Positions 32,921 through 41,422 are shown, counted from the first letter of the stretch. The stretch is 64,000 nucleotides of DNA from Streptomyces xinghaiensis S187 (GCF_000220705.2 NZ_CP023202.1:6788501-6852500); one strand, 5' to 3'. Program-made: numbers and translations. Notes: generated from the sequence alone by a model not told the origin.

Positions 32921-35832
32921 CGTGTGAGGTCCCCTTCCGCCGGTGTCCGTGTTCTCCGCGGGGCGGGAGCGAGGTTCGTGCCCAGCGCCGACAGCAGTTT
33001 GAGCGCGACGCCGATCACCAGCAGGTAGACGCCCATGTCGAAGAAGAGGGTGGTGGAGAACTTCAGCGTCCCGATGAGAGGCAGGTGGTGTGCCTCCACC
33101 AGGACGCCCGACAGGGGCTCGGCCCCGAGGAGGGCCGGCACCAGGCCGGTTCCGGCGGCCAGCGCCAGCCCTCCGCCCGCGAGCAGGCCGGGGTCGACGG
33201 GTGCGGTCGTCCCCAGGCCGTCCCGGCCGCCCACGAGATAGCGCAGCACGCACGCGAGCCCCGCCACCAGGCCGCCCGAGAAGCCGCCGCCGGGGTGGGA
33301 GTGTCCGGAGAACAGCAGGAACACGGAGACCACCATGAGGGAGGGGAAGGCCATCCAGGTGCTGACCTCCAGCAGCAAGGAGCGCTCCCCGCCCGGCCGT
33401 TCGCTGCCGCCGGGCAGCCAGCACTCGTGCGGCTCGTCCCACTGGGCCGTCGGGGAGAGGGCCGCCCGGTCGCCCGGCTCCGCGCCGGCACCGGTCGTGC
33501 CGTTCCCGGTGCGCCCCGGCCCGGCCTCGTCCCCGCCCCGCCGCCGGACCCCGGCCAGGCTCACCACGCCGAGTGCCGCGACCAGCAGCACGGCGATCTC
33601 CCCGAGGGTGTCCAGGGCCCGGAAGTCCACGATGATCGCGTTGACGACGTTGTGGGCACCGGTCTCCGGCAGCAGGCGGAAGTAGTCCTCCGAGACCGCC
33701 GGAGCCCGGCGGGCGCCGGCGGCGGCCAGGGTGAAGACACCGACGAGGACGCCGATCGCCCCGGCCAGCGCGCCCTGCAGGACCCGGGTGCGCGGAGCGG
33801 CCTTCTCGGGGGAGAAACGGGCCGGCATCCGGCGCAGCACGAACACGACGATCACCAGCGTCAGCGTCTCCACCAGGAACTGGGTCAGGGCGAGGTCCGG
33901 AGCGCCGCGGAGCAGGAACAGCCCCGCCACGCCGTAGCCGACCGCCCCCACCAGCAGGACGCCGGTCAGCCGGTGCCGGGTCGCCGTCACCGCCACGGCC
34001 GCGGCCAGCACGACCAGGGCGAGCGGCACCTGGGCGGAAGAGGTCCACAGCCGGGTCCCGGCGGGTCCCGTGCCGGTGACGGCCAGGGCGGCTCCCGGCA
34101 GGGCCAGTACGGCGCACAGGAGCACCGTCAGGTAGACGGGGAGCGAGCCGACCTGGGTGCCGCGTGCCAGCCGCAGCGCCAGCAGGTCGGTCGCGCGGAC
34201 GGTCCGCCGGTACGCGTGCTGTGAGTCCGGCAGCCGGACCAGGGTCCTCCACCGCGGGCCGGTCCCGTCGGCCCGCTCGCGGTGGGCCGCGTACAGCGCG
34301 GCTCCCAGCAGGAGCGTCAGCACGGACAGTCCGAGCACCGGGGTGAGGCCGTGCCAGAGGGCGAGCTCGTACGGGCCCTCCGGGCCGGCCGGGTAACGGT
34401 CCGCGTAGGCGCGTGCGGGGGCCGCCATGCCCGGGTACCACAGGCCCAGCGCCAGTCCCGCCGCCGAGAGCAGAGCGGCCGGGGCGAGGAAGCCCCGGGC
34501 CGGCGGTTCCGGCGTACCGGGCTCCGCCCAGGGCTTGCGGGAGAAGGCGCCCCACACGAAGCGGCCCGCGTACGCGACGGTGAGGACGGAGCCCAGGAAG
34601 AGTCCGGCCAGCACCGGCAGATGGCCGCCGATCCCGGTGCCGTGCAGGAACGCCTCGTAGCCGGCCTCCTTGCCGAGGAAGCCGAGCAGCGGTGGCACGC
34701 CCGCCATGGAGAGGGCGGCGAGCAGAGCCGCGGCGAACACCCTGGGCATCCGGCGGCCCGCACCGGACAGTTCGCGCACGTCCCGGGTGCCGGCCTGGTG
34801 GTCGAGGATGCCGGTCACGAGGAAGAGCGCGGCCTTGAAGGCGGCGTGGGCGGCCAGCATCACGGCCCCGGCCAGCGCGGCCGTCCGGGTGCCGGCGCCG
34901 AACAGCACCATCAGCAGGCCCAGTTCACTGATGGTGCCGTAGGCGAGCAGCCTCTTCAGGTCCGTCTCCCGGAGCGCCCGCCAGGCGCCCAGGACCATGC
35001 TCACCAGCCCGACGGCGAACACCGCCGGCCGCCACGGGGGGACATCGGCGAAACCGGGCGCGAAGCGTGCCACCAGGTACACCCCCGCCTTGACCATCGT
35101 GGCGGCGTGCAGATAGGCGCTCACCGGGGTGGGCGCCACCATGGCGGCGGGCAGCCAGCCGTGCAGCGGCATCTGGGCGGACTTGGCGAACGCGCCGAGG
35201 AGCAGCAGCACCATGGCCACCGTCACCGCGGCGCCCCGCGGAGGGTCGTCGAGGATGCCGGAGATCCGGTAGGTGCCCGCGGTCTCCCCGAGCACGACGA
35301 TCCCCGCCAGCAGGGCGAGCCCGCCCGCGACGGTGGTCAGCAGTGCCTGCTCCGCCGCCCGGCGGCGCTCCCGGGAGCGTTCGGGACCGGCGATGAGGAA
35401 GTAGGACGCGAGCGTGGTCAGTTCCCAGAAGACATAGAGCAGGAAGAGGTTGTCCGCGAGGACCAGGCCGGTCATGGCCCCGGCGAAGGCCAGGAGCAGC
35501 CCGGCCTCCCGGCCGGTGTCCCGTTCGGTGTAGTACGCGCTGTAGGCCAGGACCGCCGTTCCCACCCCGCTGATGACCCACACCATGAGCAGGGACAGGG
35601 CGTCGAGCCGCAGATCGAGGCTCAGCCCCAGGGAGGGCGCCCAGGCCAGGCTCTCCCGCACGGGTACCCCGCGCAGCACGTCCGGCGCCCGGACGGCGCT
35701 CCACACCAGGGCCGCCAGGAGCGGCAGGGCCGCGATCACCCAGACGGCGCGACCGGTGCGGCGGCCCCAGCACGGAAGCGCCGCCGCCAGCACGGCGTGA
35801 GCGATTACGAGGACGAGCACGGCGAAGACCAC
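32917..35832 (-). CDS. mnhA: Mrp antiporter subunit A fused to B (MnhAB), 971 aa
   Basis: The N-terminal 650 residues are NuoL-like: SLDLRLDALSLLMVWVISG, NLFLLYVFWELTTLASYFLI (Glu helix 5), GAFAKSAQMPLHGWLPAAM, YLHAATMVKAGVYL and AWRALRETDLKRLLAYGTIS. The middle holds the MrpA-specific domain (LALTQFLVETLTLVIVVFVLRR, then VVNAIIVDFRALDTLGEI). The last 170 residues are the MrpB domain (SHPGGGFSGGLVAG, FFDMGVYLLVIGV). The start is probably GTG 35832, with GAGGA immediately before it; GTG 35820 is possible. First gene of the operon. The leader contains a candidate cobalamin aptamer. Confidence 0.92.
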   Translation of the reverse strand: MVFAVLVLVIAHAVLAAALPCWGRRTGRAVWVIAALPLLAALVWSAVRAPDVLRGVPVRESLAWAPSLGLSLDLRLDALSLLMVWVISGVGTAVLAYSAYYTERDTGREAGLLLAFAGAMTGLVLADNLFLLYVFWELTTLASYFLIAGPERSRERRRAAEQALLTTVAGGLALLAGIVVLGETAGTYRISGILDDPPRGAAVTVAMVLLLLGAFAKSAQMPLHGWLPAAMVAPTPVSAYLHAATMVKAGVYLVARFAPGFADVPPWRPAVFAVGLVSMVLGAWRALRETDLKRLLAYGTISELGLLMVLFGAGTRTAALAGAVMLAAHAAFKAALFLVTGILDHQAGTRDVRELSGAGRRMPRVFAAALLAALSMAGVPPLLGFLGKEAGYEAFLHGTGIGGHLPVLAGLFLGSVLTVAYAGRFVWGAFSRKPWAEPGTPEPPARGFLAPAALLSAAGLALGLWYPGMAAPARAYADRYPAGPEGPYELALWHGLTPVLGLSVLTLLLGAALYAAHRERADGTGPRWRTLVRLPDSQHAYRRTVRATDLLALRLARGTQVGSLPVYLTVLLCAVLALPGAALAVTGTGPAGTRLWTSSAQVPLALVVLAAAVAVTATRHRLTGVLLVGAVGYGVAGLFLLRGAPDLALTQFLVETLTLVIVVFVLRRMPARFSPEKAAPRTRVLQGALAGAIGVLVGVFTLAAAGARRAPAVSEDYFRLLPETGAHNVVNAIIVDFRALDTLGEIAVLLVAALGVVSLAGVRRRGGDEAGPGRTGNGTTGAGAEPGDRAALSPTAQWDEPHECWLPGGSERPGGERSLLLEVSTWMAFPSLMVVSVFLLFSGHSHPGGGFSGGLVAGLACVLRYLVGGRDGLGTTAPVDPGLLAGGGLALAAGTGLVPALLGAEPLSGVLVEAHHLPLIGTLKFSTTLFFDMGVYLLVIGVALKLLSALGTNLAPAPRRTRTPAEGDLTR

Positions 35833-35993
35833 TCCTCGGGTACGGCGGTCCGGTGGGCGCGCCCGGCTGCCGGGGCCCGCACGGAGGTCCGGGCGGCGCC
35901 GGGCGGGGCAGGACGGGCGCGGGGGCCTCCGGACGGTGGCCCGGAGGGCCGGACGTCCGTGGAACCGGTGGCGCGACCGCCGGTTGGTGCCAT
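35805..35993 (-). other. Candidate leader ORF (62 codons) before the Mrp operon
   Basis: An ATG at 35993 has a good ribosome site (GGAGG, 8 nt upstream) and lies just past the candidate cobalamin aptamer. It runs into the start of the A/B gene, ending in TAA at 35805, 28 nt inside it. The peptide (MAPTGGRATGSTDVRPS...) is Pro/Arg/Ser-rich and matches nothing known. It may be a leader whose translation couples riboswitch state to MnhA, or an artefact. The 701-bp gap 35833-36533 otherwise has only the regulatory elements listed separately. Confidence 0.25.
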
Positions 35994-36051
35994 GCGCCCG
36001 TCCTCCGTTGGTGGTCTGTTGACGATGTGCCGGCCGTTCCTTCCGGCGCCG

Positions 36052-36215
36052 GGTGTCCGGCGCTCCTGGCTGGGTGCCCCCGGAAGCGCGGAGGAATCCC
36101 GGCCGGACCGGGGAACAGGGGCGCTTCCGGAGGACCTCACCGGCTTCCGGTGACGGGCCGTCGGCCCGGGCGGTCGGATCGCCGGCGGGCGGACCGGCCT
36201 CCGCCCGGGGACACC
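36052..36215 (-). promoter_or_regulatory. Candidate cobalamin (B12) riboswitch aptamer
   Basis: Read on the reverse strand, the elements come in the right order. A closing stem GGTGTCC (36215-36209) pairs perfectly with GGACACC (36058-36052). A peripheral hairpin CGGGCGGA/TCCGCCCG follows, then the core GGAAGCCGGTGA, TCCGG and GCGCCCCTGTT. Near the 3' end is AGCCAGGAGCGCC, close to the B12-box consensus AGCCAGGAGACC. Deviations are a 3-nt longer spacer before TCCGG and a degenerate CCGCCACUGU block. The next gene in this direction is the Mrp operon, about 220 nt away. Confidence 0.45.
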
Positions 36216-36298
36216 GTAAGACGGAGACCGGTGCGCCCGGCGGGCACGGCGGTTCACGGCGCGGCGCGGAGCGCTTCCGTCCCCCGTGCGGACGGACA

Positions 36299-36322
36299 AG
36301 GACAGTAAACGCTTTCTGTCCT
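36299..36322. promoter_or_regulatory. Inverted repeat AGGACAG...CTGTCCT enclosing AAACGCTTT
   Basis: Seven-bp arms (36299-36305 and 36316-36322) flank TAAACGCTTT. The inner part resembles LacI/cre-type operators. It lies upstream of both the Mrp leader and the beta-helix gene and may regulate either. Confidence 0.4.
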
Positions 36323-36398
36323 GCTGCCCCTCCTGCCGGGGAACCCCCGGGGCGCGGGGAGGCGTCGGGGACATATCCGGAAAGCCTCATCAACTGTG

Positions 36399-36467
36399 GG
36401 CCTCCTGAGGCCGATTGACGCTCCGGTGTCCGCTTGCTACGTTCCGGGGCGGCGTGAAAGCGCTTCC
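36399..36467 (+). promoter_or_regulatory. Promoter and LacI-type operator of the beta-helix gene
   Basis: TTGACG (36415-36420), a 17-bp spacer and TACGTT (36438-36443) make a strong housekeeping promoter. GAAAGCGCTTCC (36456-36467), a LacI/cre-like near-palindrome, covers the start of the transcript, an ideal repressor position. The dyad GGCCTC-CT-GAGGCC (36399-36412) abuts the -35 box on its upstream side. Confidence 0.6.
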
Positions 36468-36533
36468 TCGGCCCCACGCCGACGCTCCCTCACCCCCCAC
36501 CCATCTCTCACCCGCTCCGAAAGGAGACGAGGT

Positions 36534-37736
36534 ATGTCTTCCACACCGCGAGGACGACGCCGAACAGCTCTGGCCGCCGCCGGAACGGCCCTGGCCGGGC
36601 TGATCAGCCTGCTGACAGCCGCACCCGGACAGGCCCGCGACGCCGGTGCCGCCGCGGAGGCGGGGAGCACCGCCCCGGCCGCTGCCGCCCCCGCCGCCGA
36701 CTGCGGCACCGGCAGCTACCAGGCCGAGGCCGTCCGCAACGGCAACACCTGGACGGCTCCCGGCTACAGCGGCACCGACATGCTCTCGGCGATGCGCGCG
36801 GCCGTCGCCAGCCTGTCGCCCGGACGGACCTCCAAGCAGCGGGTCGTGGTCCGGGGCTCCGGCTCGATGAGCGCCGGCTCCCGGCTCTCGCTGCCGAGTT
36901 ACACCGTGCTCGACGTCTGCGGGACCATCGACGTGACCGGCTCGGGCTCCGGCGACCAGGCCCCGGTCTACGCCCGCGGCGCCCGGGACGTGGAGGTCCA
37001 GCACCTGACCCTCACCGGCGCCCCGCTGTACGGCATCTTCATGCGGAACGTCGAGAACGTCACGCTCGGCCAGATCGAGATGCGCCTCTCCGGCGGTCTG
37101 GGCATCCGCATCGACAACCACGGCGACCGCTCGGTGCGCTCCCGCAACATCCGCATCGACAACGTCCGCGTCTCCGGCACCGGCGCTCACGGTGTGGAGA
37201 CCTACGGCGTGGACGGGCTCACCATCGGCACGGTCACGGCCCGCAACACCGGCTACTCCGGACTGCTGCTGAACGACACGATCAACGCCACCGTCGAGAA
37301 GGTGGACGCCGACGGCGCCGGGACCGGCACCGGCTACGCCGCCTTCCGGATGGCCAACCGCAACGGCCGGATCGGCGACAGCTACCCGGTCAACGTCCGG
37401 GTGGGCCAGGTCATCGCCCGCGGCGGCGGACGCGGCGTCTTCTGCGTCTCGGAGAGCGGCGGCGCCGTGATCGACCGGGTGGACATCGCGAACACCGGAA
37501 GCAACGCCATCCTCATCGAGAACTGCTACAACGTGAACATCGCGGCCCAGGGCGGCACCGTCTCCGGGCCGGGCGACATCCGGATCGCCGCCCGCTCCGA
37601 GTTCGCCAACACCCGCGACATCACCCTGCAGAACCTGACGGTCACCAACTCGGCCCTCAGGGAGAGCCCCTGCGGCTCGAACATCACCTACCGCAACCTC
37701 AACCTCGTCAACACGAGCCGGAACACCTGTTCCTAG
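36534..37736 (+). CDS. Secreted right-handed beta-helix protein (pectate lyase-like), 400 aa
   Basis: A signal peptide (RRRTALAAAGTALAGLISLLTAA, cleavage near GQA-RD) precedes a single right-handed parallel beta-helix. Its rungs repeat phrases such as VEVQHLTLTGAPLYGIFM, NVTLGQIEMRLSGG, IRIDNVRVSGTGAHGV, LTIGTVTARNTGYSG and ITLQNLTVTNSAL. The fold is that of pectate lyases and polygalacturonases; exact chemistry and substrate (pectin, rhamnogalacturonan) cannot be fixed because no standard catalytic motif is obvious. AAGGAG lies 8 nt before the ATG. Preceded by a strong promoter with a repressor-type operator. Confidence 0.8.
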   Translation: MSSTPRGRRRTALAAAGTALAGLISLLTAAPGQARDAGAAAEAGSTAPAAAAPAADCGTGSYQAEAVRNGNTWTAPGYSGTDMLSAMRAAVASLSPGRTSKQRVVVRGSGSMSAGSRLSLPSYTVLDVCGTIDVTGSGSGDQAPVYARGARDVEVQHLTLTGAPLYGIFMRNVENVTLGQIEMRLSGGLGIRIDNHGDRSVRSRNIRIDNVRVSGTGAHGVETYGVDGLTIGTVTARNTGYSGLLLNDTINATVEKVDADGAGTGTGYAAFRMANRNGRIGDSYPVNVRVGQVIARGGGRGVFCVSESGGAVIDRVDIANTGSNAILIENCYNVNIAAQGGTVSGPGDIRIAARSEFANTRDITLQNLTVTNSALRESPCGSNITYRNLNLVNTSRNTCS

Positions 37737-37753
37737 CCGTCCCGGAGATCCGC

Positions 37754-37783
37754 GAGGGGCCGCCCGGCCGCGGGCGGCCCCTC
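37754..37783 (+). terminator. Perfect hairpin after the beta-helix gene
   Basis: A 13-bp perfect stem, GAGGGGCCGCCCG (37754-37766) with 37771-37783, and a GCCG tetraloop, 18 nt past the stop codon. Confidence 0.75.
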
Positions 37784-37951
37784 TGCGCGCCGGGGGCCGG
37801 CCCGGCCGTGCTCCGCCGCGCCGGATCGGCCGGGGCGCCGCCCCGCGCACGGGCCGCCCGTCGTACCGTCGTTCCCGCAAAGCCAAGCCATTCCACCCCC
37901 GCGGACCCGGCCGCCGCCGGCCGGGGCGACCGCCGAGGAAGAGGAGACACC

Positions 37952-38746
37952 ATGGACGACAAGGGCGCCGGCATCAGCGTGTTCGTCACCGGGTCGGCAG
38001 ACGGCATCGGGCGCGAGACGGCGGCGACGCTGGCCGCCGCCGGACACCGGGTGGTCCTGCACGCCCGCAACACGGTGCGCGCGGAGGAGGCCCGCGCGGC
38101 GGTGCCGCAAGCCGCCGGGGTCGTCGCCGGTGACCTCGCCTCGCTGGCGGGCACCCGGGAGCTGGCGGAGGCGGCGGCCGCGGCGGGGCCCTTCGACGTG
38201 GTGATCCACAACGCGGGTGTCGGCGGGGGAGCGGCCTGGCGCAGTGTCACCGAGGACAAGCTGGAGCGCATCTTCCAGACGAACGTGCTGGCCCCCTATC
38301 TGCTCACCGCCCTGATGCCGAGGCCCCGCCGGCTGGTCTACCTGACCTCCGGACTGGAGGCGGAGGGCACCGCCGACCTCGGCGACCTGCAGTACGAGCG
38401 CCGGCCGTGGGACGGCATGCGGGCGTACTCCGACTCCAAACTCCTCGACGTCGTCCTGGCGTTCGCGGTGGCGCGCCGCTGGCCCGGCACCCTCAGCAAC
38501 GCCGTGGACCCGGGGTGGATCCGGACGAGGATGGGCGGGCCCAACGCGACCGGCGCCCTGCCGGAGGGCGCGGAGACCCAGGTCTGGCTGGCCACCAGCG
38601 AGGACCCGGCGGCCCGGGTGACGGGCCGGTACTTCAAGCGGCGGCAGGAGCTGCGGGCCAACCCCGCCGCCTACGACCACGGTGTGCAGGACGGACTGCT
38701 CGCCGCCTGCGCGGAACTGACGGGGGTGGAGCTCCCGGCCGGCTGA
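37952..38746 (+). CDS. Short-chain dehydrogenase/reductase, 264 aa
   Basis: SDR fold with VFVTGSADGIGRETA (TGxxxGIG), LHARN after beta-2 (Arg suggests NADPH), VIHNAGVGGG, LVYLTSGLEAEGT with the catalytic Ser region, and YSDSK with the catalytic Tyr/Lys. It belongs to the atypical branch related to retinol-dehydrogenase/WW-domain-oxidoreductase-like bacterial SDRs. Substrate unknown. GAGGAAGAGGAGA precedes the ATG. A very long hairpin follows the stop. Confidence 0.88.
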   Translation: MDDKGAGISVFVTGSADGIGRETAATLAAAGHRVVLHARNTVRAEEARAAVPQAAGVVAGDLASLAGTRELAEAAAAAGPFDVVIHNAGVGGGAAWRSVTEDKLERIFQTNVLAPYLLTALMPRPRRLVYLTSGLEAEGTADLGDLQYERRPWDGMRAYSDSKLLDVVLAFAVARRWPGTLSNAVDPGWIRTRMGGPNATGALPEGAETQVWLATSEDPAARVTGRYFKRRQELRANPAAYDHGVQDGLLAACAELTGVELPAG

Positions 38747-38791
38747 CGGCGGCGCACGGTACGGAGGCCCGGCCCGGCCCGGCCCGGGCTC

Positions 38792-38841
38792 CCGGGCGGC
38801 CGGGCCCTTGCGGAACTCGTGGCAAGGGTCCGGCCGCCCGG
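38792..38841. terminator. 20-bp hairpin between convergent genes
   Basis: Positions 38792-38811 pair with 38822-38841 over a 10-nt loop, with one G-U and no other mismatch. It lies between the SDR stop and the sugar-dehydrogenase stop and should terminate both. Strongest hairpin in the window. Confidence 0.8.
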
Positions 38842-38899
38842 CCGCTCCGCCGTGGCGGGCCGGCCGGGCCCCGGCGGCCGCCGCTGCCGCCGTGACGCG

Positions 38900-40126
38900 T
38901 CAGCGCGTCCCGAACGAGACCCGGTGCAGCCCTCCGGGAAGGTCGTTGGCGACGTACAGCTCGCCGTTCTCGTCCTCGCCGAAGCTCGTGACCTGGGTCG
39001 GGAACTCCCCGATCTCGGCGTTGGCGTAGCCGTCGGGGCCGGGCCGGAGGCCCCAGACGGTGGAGGAGCAGTAGTCGGTGGCCAGGTAGGTGCCGCCGGC
39101 CAACTCGGCGAACTCTTCGCCCCGGTAGACCGGGCCGCCGATCACGGAGCAGCCGGCGACGGAGGAGGGGTAGCTGAACACCGGGTCGGTGTAGTCGGCG
39201 TCCGGGTCGCACTGGTCCGCGTTGAGGACTTCCGGTCCCTCCATGCAGGACCAGCCGAGGTTCGCCCCGCCCTCGTCGGCGGCCAGATGGTCCACCTCCT
39301 CCCAGCTGCCCTGGCCCACGTCGCCGATCCACAGCGAGCCGTCGGCCTCGTCGAGGGAGAAGCGCCAGGGGTTGCGCAGGCCGTAGGCCCAGATCTCGGG
39401 CCGGGCGCCCGGGCGGTCCACGAAGGGGTTGTCCGCCGGTACGCAGGAGGACCCCGAGCCGGCGCGGCACCCGGGGCCGACGTCCAGCCGCAGGATCTTC
39501 CCGAGCAGGGTGTCCAGGCGCTGTCCGCTGTCGAACGGGTCGCCGGAGCCGCCGCCGTCCCCGATGCTCCAGTACAGATAGCCGTCGGGGCCGAAGGCCA
39601 GGTGGCCGCCGTTGTGGTTGGAGTACTGGGCGTGCTCCTGGGTCAGGAGCTCCTCCACGCCGCCCTCGCGGACGTCGATCCGGGCGAGGGTGACGGCGTC
39701 GTCCGAGCGGCGGGTGTAGGCGACGTAGAGGAGCTGGCTCTCCTCGAAGTCGGGCGCCGGGGCGATGCCCAGCAGTCCGCGCTCGTTGTCGTTCGCGTTG
39801 ACGCGGCCGGTCAGGTCGAGCAGCGGCTCGGCGGCCAGGCCGGTGTCCGGGTGGTAGACGCGCACGGTGCCGGCCTTCTCGGTGATGAACAGCCGGCCGG
39901 TGGCGTCGTCGGGGGAGGCGATGGCGGTGGGGCGCCGCAGACCGGAGGCCACCTGGGTGGTGGTGACGGTCAGGTCCTCCAGCGGTGCGGCCTCGGCGGC
40001 GGCCGCGGCGCCCGGGCCGGGGTCCCGCTCACCGAACCGTGACTCCGCCGCCCAGCCGACCGGCGCCACGGCGGCGGTCAGCGTCAGGGCGAGCAGTAAC
40101 CGGCTGATCCGCTTTCCTCGGGGCAT
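38900..40126 (-). CDS. Secreted PQQ-dependent sugar dehydrogenase (sGDH/sorbosone-type), 408 aa
   Basis: A signal peptide (KRISRLLLALTLTAAVAPVGWA) leads to a six-bladed propeller of the soluble glucose/sorbosone dehydrogenase family: GLRRPTAIASPDD, ERGLLGIAPAPDF, SNHNGGHLAFGPDGYLYWSIGDGG (catalytic His region), LRLDVGPGC, EIWAYGLRNPWRFSLDE and GEFPTQVTSFGEDENGELY. It oxidises aldoses extracellularly to lactones and passes electrons onward. CAGGAG precedes the ATG. A CebR-like operator lies about 100 bp upstream. Confidence 0.88.
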   Translation of the reverse strand: MPRGKRISRLLLALTLTAAVAPVGWAAESRFGERDPGPGAAAAAEAAPLEDLTVTTTQVASGLRRPTAIASPDDATGRLFITEKAGTVRVYHPDTGLAAEPLLDLTGRVNANDNERGLLGIAPAPDFEESQLLYVAYTRRSDDAVTLARIDVREGGVEELLTQEHAQYSNHNGGHLAFGPDGYLYWSIGDGGGSGDPFDSGQRLDTLLGKILRLDVGPGCRAGSGSSCVPADNPFVDRPGARPEIWAYGLRNPWRFSLDEADGSLWIGDVGQGSWEEVDHLAADEGGANLGWSCMEGPEVLNADQCDPDADYTDPVFSYPSSVAGCSVIGGPVYRGEEFAELAGGTYLATDYCSSTVWGLRPGPDGYANAEIGEFPTQVTSFGEDENGELYVANDLPGGLHRVSFGTR

Positions 40127-40222
40127 AGCGACTCCTGGGAAGAGGTGGGGGATTCCTGGTGACGGCATGCTTCTCGGTGGTCCGCCGGCGGGCCCGGGCG
40201 CGGTGGGGCGCGACGGCCCGGA

Positions 40223-40236
40223 TGGGAGCGATCCCA
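40223..40236. promoter_or_regulatory. CebR/LacI-like operator TGGGAGCGATCCCA
   Basis: Differs from the CebR consensus palindrome by one base (A for C at position 9). It lies between the LacI-family gene and the sugar dehydrogenase gene, 97 bp upstream of the latter's start, so it probably controls the dehydrogenase. Either CebR or the adjacent LacI protein could bind it. Confidence 0.55.
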
Positions 40237-40246
40237 GCGGCCGGGT

Positions 40247-41422
40247 TCACTGTGCCACGGCGGGCGCCCGGGGTACAGGCCCGGTGTCCCCGGCCGTTCC
40301 GTTCCCCCGGCCCGCCGGGAGGCCGCCGGCCGGGGGACCGCCGGCCGCCCCGGCGGCGGCAGGCACGGCCCGCAGCGGCCGGGTGGCCGCCGGGGCCGTG
40401 CTGTGGCGGGGGACGAGCCGCGGGAACAGCTCGGTGCGCGGGTTCTCCGGCTGCTCCCCGCCCATCATCCGGGCCAGCAGCCGCAGCGCCTGCGCGGCCA
40501 TCTCGGAGAGCGGCCGGCGCACCGTGGTCAGGGCCGGGGACGCCCAGCCGGCCTCGGGCAGATCGCCGAAGCCGATCACGCTGACGTCCGCGGGGACCCG
40601 TAACCCCCGTGCGGCCAGGGCCTCGTAGGCACCCAGGGCCATGACGTCCGAGCAGGCGAACAGCGCGGTGGGCGGCTCCGGCAGGCCGAGGAGGGCGAGC
40701 GTCCGGCGCCGGGCGCAGGCCCGTTCGGAACCGCCGTGGCGCACGTACTCCGGCCGGGGCGCGATGCCCGCCGCCGCCAGCGCCTCGCGGTGGCCGGCCA
40801 GCCGGGCGTCACCGCGCGGTGTGCCGGGGCGGCCGGCGAGCACCGCGATCCGGCGGTGGCCCAGCGCCAGCAGGTGGCCGGTCGCCACCGACCCGCCCCG
40901 GTGGTCGTCCGCGCCGACGGACGGTGTGCCGGCCGGTGGGCGGCGCGCGGGGTCGATGAGGACGTACGGGACGCGGTGGCCGTCCAGCCACGCGTACTGG
41001 CCGGGGCTGAGCCCGGGCAGATGGAACAGCACCCCGGCGGAGCCGCGGGCCGCCAGCTTCTCCGGCCAGCCGGGGCCCGTCCGCCGCCCGCCCGGCCCGC
41101 CGGACCCGGCCGCGACCGAGACCACCACCTCCAGGCCCGCCTCGTGCGCGGCCTCCATGACGCCGTGCAGCACCGCGCCCGCACGGGGGCTGTCGGGCGA
41201 GCGCACCACCAGGTCGACCATCGCGGGCCGCGGCTTCGGCGCCCCCGCGCGCGGGCGGCGCACATAACCCAGGCGCTCCAGCACCTCGGTGACGCGGCGG
41301 CGGGTGTCGGGGGCCACGTCCGCGCGGCCGTTGAGCACCTTGGAGGCGGTCGGCACGGACACCCCCGCCTCGCGGGCGATCACCGCCAGGGTCGGGCCCG
41401 CGGCGCTCCCGGTACGAGCCAT
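40247..41422 (-). CDS. LacI-family transcriptional repressor, 391 aa
   Basis: The N-terminal helix-turn-helix and hinge are intact: LAVIAREAGVSVPTASKVLNG and RRRVTEVLERLGYVRR. The effector domain includes GVLFHLPGLSPGQY, YVLIDPAR, GHLLALGHRRIAVLAG, LFACSDVMALGAYEAL and DVSVIGFGDLPEAGWASPALTTVRRP. A Pro/Gly-rich tail of about 35 residues follows. It is divergent from the GH43 arabinofuranosidase gene. The shared 305-bp gap contains CGAAACTTTCG, the likely operator. Effector probably an arabinose- or xylose-containing oligosaccharide (inference). Confidence 0.92.
   Translation of the reverse strand: MARTGSAAGPTLAVIAREAGVSVPTASKVLNGRADVAPDTRRRVTEVLERLGYVRRPRAGAPKPRPAMVDLVVRSPDSPRAGAVLHGVMEAAHEAGLEVVVSVAAGSGGPGGRRTGPGWPEKLAARGSAGVLFHLPGLSPGQYAWLDGHRVPYVLIDPARRPPAGTPSVGADDHRGGSVATGHLLALGHRRIAVLAGRPGTPRGDARLAGHREALAAAGIAPRPEYVRHGGSERACARRRTLALLGLPEPPTALFACSDVMALGAYEALAARGLRVPADVSVIGFGDLPEAGWASPALTTVRRPLSEMAAQALRLLARMMGGEQPENPRTELFPRLVPRHSTAPAATRPLRAVPAAAGAAGGPPAGGLPAGRGNGTAGDTGPVPRAPAVAQ

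Noticed and set aside
35805..36374. Longer version of the leader ORF starting at 36374
   Set aside because: It would be translated through the aptamer and has no ribosome site; only the segment from 35993 is considered.
32917..36477. Extension of the MnhA frame upstream to 36477
   Set aside because: The extra 215 residues are Arg/Pro-rich and run through the candidate riboswitch; MrpA proteins start with a membrane helix.
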